Below are positions 1 through 4,941 of a stretch of 5,187 nucleotides of DNA, piece after piece. The stretch's first letter is position 1; each line of letters begins with the position of its first letter. The translations under genes and the position numbers were made by a program. The notes below the pieces were generated by a model. That model was not told the origin of the DNA. It did no database searches and was given only the letters and a program-made list of their open reading frames with translations. Source of the DNA: Candidatus Izemoplasmatales bacterium (GTDB lineage: Bacteria; Bacillota_I; Bacilli_A; Izemoplasmatales; Hujiaoplasmataceae); assembly GCA_028702245.1 (NCBI GenBank), contig JAQVPE010000082.1, forward strand, positions 1-5,187, read 5' to 3'.

Positions 1-97
1 GCAAGCGATTATTCCCGATTTTATGGATATAGGTATGCCTGATGTTTTTCGTCTTGACCGAAACATCGATCAATACTCCATCAAGGGCAACAATCAT
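1..97 (-). CDS. N-terminus of a gene after mtnN, possibly YgjP-like metallopeptidase (3'-truncated)
   Basis: The ATG at 97-95 overlaps the mtnN TGA (ATGA), is preceded by GGAGG at 7 bases, and is open for 32 codons to the window edge. The first residues are MIVALDGVLIDVSVKTKNIR, then HTYIHKIGNNRL. The pattern of a short beta strand, then K-N-I-R-x-x-Y-I-x-K, resembles the start of YgjP/DUF45-type (SprT/WLM-like) zinc metallopeptidases. The HExxH motif would lie outside the window, so the family call is tentative. That it is a coding sequence is much surer than what it encodes. Translation is probably coupled to mtnN. Confidence 0.6.
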   Translation of the reverse strand, partial: MIVALDGVLIDVSVKTKNIRHTYIHKIGNNRL

Positions 98-789
98 GCT
101 TGTTCCTCCAAAAGAAACATGAGTGCAAATCCGGCTGTCAGTTTTGCGACATCTTTCAAAGACTTTGAGTACATTTCCTTTTGGTTATCCTTTTGGATAA
201 GGTCGCTGATGCCTCTGATCGATAGGAAGGGAACGTTGAACTTATGACAACACATCCCGATAGCCATGCCTTCCATTTCACAAGCTTTGATATTTGGCAC
301 AACTTCGATGATCCTCTCAACTTGGCTGATGTTTGTCACAAAACTGTCGCCAGAGGCGATCATTCCGCTTTGATAGGCAAACCGATGCTTTTCAAGGAGC
401 TTCATTGCCCGTTCTCTTAAAGAAGGATCGGGCCTGAGAATCAAAGGATCATCGCCCATTTTTCCATAGGGAATAGCGTCGATCCCAGTCAATGAGACAT
501 CAAAATAGCAGATCCCTTCCGAAAGCAATAAATCGCCTATCTCAACCCCGGCGATGCCTCCGGCGACGCCGATGTTGATCAGATAGTCGACTTGGTAATG
601 GCTCAGGATATATGCTGTCGCGATCGTGGCGTTGACCTTGCCGATACCTGATTTGGCGATCACGACCTCTTGATCTTCAATCTTCCCTAAGAACAACTTT
701 TTGTCCGCAAACGTTACTTCTTCTTTGAGCGAAAATCGTTGAAACAACCATTCGAGTTCAAGATCCATCGCGCCAATAATGGCAATCAT
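94..789 (-). CDS. mtnN: 5'-methylthioadenosine/S-adenosylhomocysteine nucleosidase
   Basis: This 231-residue PNP/UDP-type nucleosidase is of the usual MtnN length. It hydrolyses 5'-methylthioadenosine and S-adenosylhomocysteine to adenine plus the thioribose or homocysteine product, clearing inhibitory by-products of SAM use in the cytosol. The N-terminus MIAIIGAMDLELEWL carries E11, equivalent to E. coli Glu12. SGIGKVNA (47-54) and NIGVAGGI (72-79) are the family glycine-rich segments. CEMEGMAI (170-177) carries E173, and IRGISD (191-196) carries the catalytic D196; these align with E. coli Glu174 and Asp197. All catalytic residues are intact. A strong AGGAGGTG site supports the ATG at 789. 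The TGA stop overlaps the ATG of the next gene by ATGA. It would remove SAH made by the upstream trmR methyltransferase, among others. Confidence 0.97.
   Translation of the reverse strand: MIAIIGAMDLELEWLFQRFSLKEEVTFADKKLFLGKIEDQEVVIAKSGIGKVNATIATAYILSHYQVDYLINIGVAGGIAGVEIGDLLLSEGICYFDVSLTGIDAIPYGKMGDDPLILRPDPSLRERAMKLLEKHRFAYQSGMIASGDSFVTNISQVERIIEVVPNIKACEMEGMAIGMCCHKFNVPFLSIRGISDLIQKDNQKEMYSKSLKDVAKLTAGFALMFLLEEQA
105..109 (-). promoter_or_regulatory. Ribosome binding site of the gene after mtnN
   Basis: The minus strand reads GGAGG, 7 bases before the ATG at 97, inside the last codons of mtnN. It is strong evidence that the truncated frame at 1-97 is a real gene. Confidence 0.8.
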
Positions 790-794
790 CAGTC

Positions 795-802
795 CACCTC
801 CT
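795..802 (-). promoter_or_regulatory. Ribosome binding site of mtnN
   Basis: The minus strand reads AGGAGGTG, a near-perfect Shine-Dalgarno site, 5 bases before the mtnN ATG at 789. It lies immediately downstream of the U-tract of the possible terminator. Confidence 0.85.
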
Positions 803-832
803 AAAGAAAAAAGAGAAAACTCTCATTTTCTC
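803..832 (-). terminator. Weak intrinsic terminator or attenuator between greA and mtnN
   Basis: On the minus strand, GAGAAAA (826-832) and TTTTCTC (813-819) form a perfect 7-base stem around a 6-base loop, followed directly by TTTTTTCTTT (803-812). Position right after the greA stop and the U-tract fit a Rho-independent terminator. The stem has only two G-C pairs per arm, so it is probably leaky. No promoter for mtnN is visible in the short gap, so mtnN would depend on read-through. Confidence 0.5.
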
Positions 833-837
833 GTCTT

Positions 838-1305
838 CTATTTGATATCGGTGATTTCCACCGTGATCTCAGTTCCGGTTTCAGCCTTATAGGTGACGAT
901 CGAACCTTTTCTTCTGCCGATCAAAGCCTTGCCGATTGGTGACTCGTTCGAAATCTTGCCCTGAAGCGGGTTGGCCTCAAGATGGCCGACAATCGTGTAT
1001 TCTTTGATCATCGCTTTCGGAAATTTGATTTGAACGGTTTTGCCGATCGAGACAACCTTGGAATTGTTCGAACTCGATATGATCTCCGAATGCTTGAGGA
1101 TATTCTCGATTTCCTTGATTCTCGCCTCGATGCGGGCCTGCTCGTCCCTGGCTGCGTCATAATCCGCATTCTCGGACAAATCGCCCTGAGCTCTGGCTTC
1201 TTTCAAAGCCTCGAGATTTTGTTTCCGGTCGACATCCTTCAAGGTCTCAAGCTCTTGTTTAAGCTTTTCATATCCTTGCTCAGTCAATTTGTAGGTATTT
1301 TCCAT
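838..1305 (-). CDS. greA: Transcription elongation factor GreA
   Basis: Started at the ATG at 1305, this is 155 residues (157 from the GTG at 1311), the usual GreA length. GreA enters the RNA polymerase secondary channel and stimulates cleavage of backtracked RNA. The N-terminal coiled coil (about 1-75) contains the family hallmark ARAQGDLSENADYDAARDEQ; D42 and E45 are the tip acids that coordinate the catalytic Mg2+. The C-terminal FKBP-like domain (about 80-155) includes YTIVGHLEANPLQGKISNES and SPIGKALIGRRKG, both typical. All key residues are present and nothing is broken. The gene has its own likely extended -10 promoter upstream and ends with TAG, followed within 6 bases by a possible terminator hairpin. 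The udk-greA order is conserved in Firmicutes. Confidence 0.97.
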   Translation of the reverse strand: MENTYKLTEQGYEKLKQELETLKDVDRKQNLEALKEARAQGDLSENADYDAARDEQARIEARIKEIENILKHSEIISSSNNSKVVSIGKTVQIKFPKAMIKEYTIVGHLEANPLQGKISNESPIGKALIGRRKGSIVTYKAETGTEITVEITDIK

Positions 1306-1314
1306 TTGCACTAG

Positions 1315-1320
1315 CCTCCC
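1315..1320 (-). promoter_or_regulatory. Ribosome binding site of greA, deciding its start
   Basis: The minus strand reads GGGAGG. It lies 9 bases from the ATG at 1305 but only 3 bases from the in-frame GTG at 1311, which is too close. The ATG is therefore the better start. Confidence 0.75.
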
Positions 1321-1334
1321 TCAAAGTGATATTT

Positions 1335-1343
1335 ATTATAGCA
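1335..1343 (-). promoter_or_regulatory. Extended -10 promoter for greA
   Basis: The minus strand reads TGCTATAAT, a perfect TGn extended -10 element with consensus TATAAT (hexamer at 1335-1340). The region 17 bases upstream does not resemble TTGACA, but extended -10 promoters often do without a good -35. Transcription would start near position 1328, giving a leader of about 23 bases before the greA ATG. It sits in the longest gap between udk and greA, which suggests greA is transcribed on its own as well as by read-through. Confidence 0.65.
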
Positions 1344-1355
1344 CAAATCATTTGT
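1343..1355. repeat. 13-bp perfect palindrome at the udk stop / greA promoter
   Basis: The sequence acaaatcatttgt is a perfect inverted repeat of two 6-base arms around one central base. It covers the last codons and TGA stop of udk and lies immediately upstream of the -10 element, within the -35/-10 spacer region of the greA promoter. No T-tract follows on the minus strand, so it is not a classical terminator. It could be an operator, or chance in AT-rich sequence. Confidence 0.5.
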
Positions 1356-1968
1356 TTAGAATAGCCATTATTTTCGCTTTGACCAAATCAACGGCGACAT
1401 CGTGTTCGTAATCGTTGGGGATGATGATGTCGGCGTACCGCTTCGTCGGTTTCACAAATGCGAAATGCATCGGTTTGACGGTCGTTAAATATTGGTCGAT
1501 CACGCTTTCAAGCGTCCTGCCTCTTTCTTTGGTGTCCCTGATCAGTCTTCTGATGAACCGGACGTCGTCATCAGTTTCGACAAAAATCTTGATATCGGCG
1601 AGTTTCCGGATCCGTTCGTCTTCGAGTATCAGGATACCCTCGAGAATGATGATCTTTGCCGGATGGACGATCTCAGTCTTCTTGGCCCTGGTCAACTGAA
1701 CAAAATCGTACGTTGGCTTCTCAATCGTCTTTCCGTCGATAAGATCCGAAAGATTCTGATAGAAAAGGTCGTTGTCAAGTGAAAACGGATGATCGTAGTT
1801 GACTTTCCGACGTTCGGCGAGCGTCATCTCGGCTTGGTCCTTATAGTAGTCGTCATGGTTGATGACGGTGATCGGATAGTCACGGAAATTCGCAATGAGT
1901 TTGTTCACGACCGTTGTTTTTCCCGAAGAGGATCCGCCCGTGACGGCGATGATGACAGGTTTGTTCAT
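1348..1968 (-). CDS. udk: Uridine/cytidine kinase
   Basis: This 206-residue kinase phosphorylates uridine and cytidine to UMP and CMP in cytosolic pyrimidine salvage. The Walker A loop is GGSSSGKT at 11-18. HDDYYKD at 38-44 holds the expected catalytic Asp and the nucleoside-binding Tyr. NYDHP (57-61), PTYDF (85-89), EGIL (110-113), the basic lid RFIRRLIRDTKERGR (137-151) and the C-terminal PMHFAFVKPTKRYADIIIP region (166-184) all match Udk in order. Length is close to the usual ~205-215. The ATG at 1968 overlaps the trhP2 stop as ATGA and has a GGAAGGTG ribosome site inside the end of trhP2. Placement between the U32 genes and greA is conserved in Firmicutes. It ends with TGA at 1348-1350, inside a 13-base palindrome just upstream of the greA promoter. 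Confidence 0.97.
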   Translation of the reverse strand: MNKPVIIAVTGGSSSGKTTVVNKLIANFRDYPITVINHDDYYKDQAEMTLAERRKVNYDHPFSLDNDLFYQNLSDLIDGKTIEKPTYDFVQLTRAKKTEIVHPAKIIILEGILILEDERIRKLADIKIFVETDDDVRFIRRLIRDTKERGRTLESVIDQYLTTVKPMHFAFVKPTKRYADIIIPNDYEHDVAVDLVKAKIMAILNK

Positions 1969-3143
1969 GATGACACCTTCCTTAACAATGAATATGCCTC
2001 AACTGGCCTAGCAAGTGGAATTCTGACTATTTCCAGCGGGTGTCTGGCCGCATCCAACAATACTCCGCTTTCGGATTTGATCCATTCCACCGCGAAGGTA
2101 ACTTCATCTCCAGCGGGGCTGATCATCTCAACCCGGTCATGCGGACGAAAATGGTTTCTTTGCTCGATGATGGCTTCCTTGGCCTCAAGGTCGTAGCCAA
2201 GCACCATCCCGACGAATTCTTGAGAGGGTTCCTTCTGGGCGGTGCCGTACAATTGCGATTCCACTCGAGAACCCTCGAACAAACCCGGGCCAAAAGGCCG
2301 GTTCTCGGCGCGGCTCAACTCCTTGTAATAGAAATCAAGATCGATTTTGCGTTTGGCAAGATGATCGTCAATCAGGCGCCTGTAAGTCCTGACCACAGTG
2401 GCGATGTAATGAAGCGACTTCATTCTTCCTTCGATTTTGAATGAATCGACGCCGATATCGATCAACTTTGGGATGAACTTGAGCGCTTCAAGGTCTTTAG
2501 AGGCAATCTGAAAGTCGTCTTTAAAAAATTGATTGTTCTTATAGAGATCATATTCCCACCGGCAACTATGCGCGCAACCGCCCCGGTTGGCGTCACGGCC
2601 GGTCATGATGTTCGACAAAGTGCATCTTCCGGAATAACTGGCGCACATCCCGCCATGGATGAATACCTCTAGTTCAACCCCCGTCAACTTTCTCAATGCG
2701 GCAATCTCAGCAATAGTCAATTCTCTCGCGAGCACGACCCTCGATGCCCCTGATTCGTGGTAATAGTTACAGAGCACACTGTTGGCGGTAGAGACCTGGG
2801 TCGAAACATGGATTTTGAGACCGCCAATCGCTTTCGCTTTGGAAATGATATAGGGATCCGAACAGATCACGGCATCGACTTCGCTTTTGGCAAGCGCCAG
2901 CAAGTATTCATCTAGCCCCTCGAGATCTTCGTCGTGGGGAACGATGTTAGTCGTCACAAACAGTTTTTTCCCTAGTCCATGAGCGATCGCTACCGCTTCC
3001 TTGATCGAGTCAAGATCGAAGTCGGAAGCCCTTGCTCGAAGCGACAGCATTTTCGCGCCGATATAGACGCTATCGGCGCCATAGAGAAAGGCGATCTTGA
3101 CCTTTTCGAGGTCTCCGGCGGGAGCGAGGAGTTCGGGCCTCAT
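1965..3143 (-). CDS. trhP2: U32 family prephenate-dependent tRNA uridine(34) hydroxylase, TrhP2/YrrO-like
   Basis: This 392-residue U32 protein opens with the family start PELLAPAGDLEKVKIAFLYG, then GADSVYIG. It carries the U32 signature at 159-177, with C167 and C174, followed by NRGGCAHSCRWEYDL with C190 and C194. These four cysteines are placed as the family's iron-sulfur ligands. SKDLEAL (215-221) and FKIEGRMKS (235-243) follow, then NRPFGPGLF (281-289) and a C-terminal beta-barrel-like region from about 305. The family is now known to hydroxylate tRNA uridine 34 to 5-hydroxyuridine using prephenate (E. coli TrhP; B. subtilis YrrN/YrrO), replacing the old label 'collagenase-like peptidase'. 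The ATG at 3143 overlaps the TGA of trhP1 and has an AAAGGGTGA ribosome site upstream. The TGA stop overlaps the udk ATG. The signature has Gly where the classic pattern has Ser or Ala (HGGMC), a minor change. Confidence 0.92.
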   Translation of the reverse strand: MRPELLAPAGDLEKVKIAFLYGADSVYIGAKMLSLRARASDFDLDSIKEAVAIAHGLGKKLFVTTNIVPHDEDLEGLDEYLLALAKSEVDAVICSDPYIISKAKAIGGLKIHVSTQVSTANSVLCNYYHESGASRVVLARELTIAEIAALRKLTGVELEVFIHGGMCASYSGRCTLSNIMTGRDANRGGCAHSCRWEYDLYKNNQFFKDDFQIASKDLEALKFIPKLIDIGVDSFKIEGRMKSLHYIATVVRTYRRLIDDHLAKRKIDLDFYYKELSRAENRPFGPGLFEGSRVESQLYGTAQKEPSQEFVGMVLGYDLEAKEAIIEQRNHFRPHDRVEMISPAGDEVTFAVEWIKSESGVLLDAARHPLEIVRIPLARPVEAYSLLRKVSS

Positions 3144-4009
3144 TTGGCTTCACCCTTTCTCAAGAAAGTCTCATCGGTGAAAACGCCATCATCGTACTCG
3201 TCATTGTATTGGCGTAGAAAATCAAAATAGTCTCCGCTCGCGTAGGCCTTTATTGCCTGGTAATATTCAGTATCCGTCATTTGATTACGCTCGATAAAAA
3301 ATTCAAAGAGCAGTGCTTTAAAAGTGTCGATCACCTTGAACGAATGCAGTTTCTTCGGTCTGAATATTGATGTTCCGCTTTGGTCTTCAATCAATGGGTA
3401 GAACTCGGTGTGACGCGATTTCTCGGCGATTTGGTACTTCGCATCCGACTCATAGGCCAAACCTTTGTATTCGTGATATAGGGATAGCATCTTCCGGTTT
3501 GAATAAAACATGTCGATGCTTCCATGGCCGATCAAAGACAACTTAAATCGGGGATTGTTTTTGATCAGATTAACCAGCTTATCCATGGTGATCTCTTTAG
3601 ATATGGTTGCCCTCTCGATTTTTAGATTCGTTAGAAAAGCAAGGCTATGCTTGTGGGTGTTGAAAGTGCCCGGCTGGTAGATTCCCTTTTCTGGATGACC
3701 CATTTTGTTGAGAATCACTCCGATCGTCAGATCATGAAAAACTATTCCATCGGGTTCGGCTTCGAGTATTTCATCAAGCAAAACTTTCAATTCATCGAGA
3801 TCGCTTTCCTTGATGATCGTGTTCAAGCGGATATAAACCTTTGCCGGTTTGGCTTTGGTTGTATTTATGGCAGAAATCAACTTATCTTTGCTTAAAGGCA
3901 GCACTGCCGATCTCGAAAAGCGGTCGCTCTCAAAAACAAGCGTATTTGCGCCAAGAGCCAGCAGTTCATCTATTTCGGATAAATTTTTGACGATCGCAAC
4001 GATTTCCAT
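3140..4009 (-). CDS. trhP1: U32 family tRNA hydroxylation protein, TrhP1/YrrN-like, lacking cysteines
   Basis: With the ATG at 4009 this is 289 residues; a GTG at 4018 would add three. It is a U32-type (beta/alpha) barrel protein, recognised by an N-terminus MEIVAIVKNLSEIDELLALG, by GHGSIDMFYSNRKML at 161-175 (the place of the U32 signature), and by the family segment YPLIEDQSGTSIF near 204-216. In B. subtilis, YrrN and YrrO together are needed for 5-hydroxyuridine at tRNA position 34; E. coli does this with one U32 protein, TrhP (YegQ), using prephenate. Position between trmR and the larger U32 gene matches yrrN exactly. The protein contains no cysteine at all, so it cannot hold a Cys-ligated iron-sulfur cluster; I infer a partner or RNA-binding role. 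The C-terminal quarter (about 240-289) is diverged and rich in Tyr and acidic residues. The TGA stop overlaps the ATG of trhP2 (ATGA). It is annotated as a peptidase in older schemes, but no protease motif is visible. Confidence 0.82.
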   Translation of the reverse strand: MEIVAIVKNLSEIDELLALGANTLVFESDRFSRSAVLPLSKDKLISAINTTKAKPAKVYIRLNTIIKESDLDELKVLLDEILEAEPDGIVFHDLTIGVILNKMGHPEKGIYQPGTFNTHKHSLAFLTNLKIERATISKEITMDKLVNLIKNNPRFKLSLIGHGSIDMFYSNRKMLSLYHEYKGLAYESDAKYQIAEKSRHTEFYPLIEDQSGTSIFRPKKLHSFKVIDTFKALLFEFFIERNQMTDTEYYQAIKAYASGDYFDFLRQYNDEYDDGVFTDETFLRKGEAK

Positions 4010-4014
4010 CGAAG

Positions 4015-4021
4015 TCACCTC
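4015..4021 (-). promoter_or_regulatory. Ribosome binding site of trhP1, deciding its start
   Basis: On the minus strand this reads GAGGTGA, a strong anti-16S match, 5 bases before the ATG at 4009. It overlaps the TGA stop of trmR. The in-frame GTG at 4018 lies inside this site and has no comparable site of its own, so it is unlikely to be the start. Confidence 0.75.
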
Positions 4022-4638
4022 AATTTGATCGCGAGGGCGATTCCGTCTCCAAGCGGATAGATCTCGGTTCTATAATCAAGATCATTCATGATGAAAGTGT
4101 TGAAACTTCTGATTTTGTTCACGAGTTGCCGACGATTGCGGCTTAAAATCGTTTCCGGATTGGCCACTTGTCCCCGAAACAACAAATTGTCAAAGACAAA
4201 GAAACCCCCAACTTTGAGAATGTCTTTGAATTTGTCAAAATAAGCTCGGTACTTTCCCTTCGCTCCATCCACGAAGATCATGTCAAAAAGGCCAAGCGAC
4301 GAAGTCTCGAGGGCGAGCGCATCGGCATTGATGCTGGTGATTTTTGAAGCAAGGCCGCTGGCTTCGATATTTGCTTTGGCAACTTCGTGGAGACCTTCAT
4401 CGATTTCAATCGAAGTCACCATCGTCTTTGTCTTTTTAACCACTTGGATGGCAAAGTAACCGATCCCCCCGCCGATTTCGAGAATCCGCGCGGCTTTCGC
4501 GACCATGATCAATTGTTCGATAAAAGCCAAAGTCTCGGTTTTGATGATCGGAACTTTCATTGAAAAAGCCTGTTCTTTGATGCTTGATAGAAGCGGATCC
4601 GGAGTGTCTATAGCGAGTGACTCAAGATACTCACTCAT
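4015..4638 (-). CDS. trmR: SAM-dependent tRNA 5-hydroxyuridine(34) O-methyltransferase (TrmR/YrrM type)
   Basis: This 207-residue class I methyltransferase is of the O-MT (catechol-O-methyltransferase-like, type 3) family. Motif I for SAM binding is ILEIGGGIG at residues 52-60. The acidic ribose-binding residue is E78 in SIEID. The predicted divalent metal and catalytic region is IFVDGAKGKY at 121-130 with D124, followed by FDN at 149-151. The protein ends with the family's GDGIALAIK segment. In B. subtilis the homologue YrrM (TrmR) methylates 5-hydroxyuridine at tRNA position 34 to 5-methoxyuridine. The two U32 genes directly downstream make that substrate, which favours this function over a generic catechol O-methyltransferase. 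The N-terminal helix before motif I (to about 45) fits the family, supporting the ATG at 4638. No good Shine-Dalgarno site precedes this ATG, and the gap to DUF1292 is 3 bases, so translation is probably coupled. The stop is TGA. Confidence 0.9.
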   Translation of the reverse strand: MSEYLESLAIDTPDPLLSSIKEQAFSMKVPIIKTETLAFIEQLIMVAKAARILEIGGGIGYFAIQVVKKTKTMVTSIEIDEGLHEVAKANIEASGLASKITSINADALALETSSLGLFDMIFVDGAKGKYRAYFDKFKDILKVGGFFVFDNLLFRGQVANPETILSRNRRQLVNKIRSFNTFIMNDLDYRTEIYPLGDGIALAIKLR

Positions 4639-4641
4639 GAA

Positions 4642-4938
4642 CTACTCGGTTTTTGAAACCGGTTCTTCTTCGGCTTCTTCTTCCTCGTTTTCCTCAAGAA
4701 AACTCTCGAGGACTTCCTCGATCAAATCCCACTCTTCGTCGCTTTCGACTTCAAGCAGTTTTCCTTCGTCGCCGTCGTCGGGATTGTAGCTGGCTGCGTA
4801 ATATTCTCCCGATTCGTCATCTTTGATTTGATAGACGACATATGACTTTGAATACTCTTCTGAAGTGAAAGTCATGATGATTTCGCATTCGATCTCATTT
4901 CCGTCTTCATCGGTAACCAATAAATACTCTTTTTCCAT
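4642..4938 (-). CDS. DUF1292 family protein (YrzB-like), small acidic protein
   Basis: This 98-residue protein has the DUF1292 pattern: an N-terminal beta-rich part beginning MEKEYLLVTDEDGNEIECEI, then a segment with YVVYQIKDDESGEYYAASYNPDDG, then a helix rich in Asp and Glu (about residues 65-85). The tail (about 82-92) is almost pure Glu/Ala. No catalytic motif, membrane segment or signal peptide is visible. The family is widespread in Firmicutes, usually beside ruvX, and its function is not established. The ATG at 4938 follows a purine-rich AAGGGGAT ribosome site about 7 bases upstream that lies inside the end of ruvX. The stop is TAG, 3 bases before trmR. In Bacillus-type genomes mltG normally follows this gene; here it does not. 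Identification rests on sequence pattern, length and position. Confidence 0.88.
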   Translation of the reverse strand: MEKEYLLVTDEDGNEIECEIIMTFTSEEYSKSYVVYQIKDDESGEYYAASYNPDDGDEGKLLEVESDEEWDLIEEVLESFLEENEEEEAEEEPVSKTE

Positions 4939-4941
4939 GAT

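Noticed and set aside
23..247. Plus-strand frame of 74 codons opposite the end of mtnN
   Set aside because: It is antisense to mtnN and the coupled downstream gene, with no ribosome site or recognisable product.
982..1314. Plus-strand frame of 110 codons opposite greA
   Set aside because: It mirrors greA almost exactly, and its hydrophobic end is the complement of the Lys/Glu-rich coiled coil. It is not a plausible gene.
1343..1355. Palindrome after udk as a transcription terminator
   Set aside because: No T-tract follows on the minus strand; instead the extended -10 of greA follows directly. It is kept only as a possible operator.
1789..2444. Two plus-strand open frames (135 and 134 codons) opposite udk and trhP2
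   Set aside because: They lie fully antisense to well-recognised conserved genes, overlap each other and show no motif or ribosome site that I can support.
4655..4700. GAA/GAG-rich run as a microsatellite or repeat element
   Set aside because: It encodes the acidic tail of DUF1292 with mixed codons and an Ala interruption. It is compositional bias rather than a discrete repeat.
4505..4789. Plus-strand Ser-rich open frame of 94 codons
   Set aside because: It is the mirror of Glu/Asp-rich codons (GAA, GAG, GAC) of DUF1292 and the start of trmR. It is low in complexity, overlaps two real genes and has no family resemblance.
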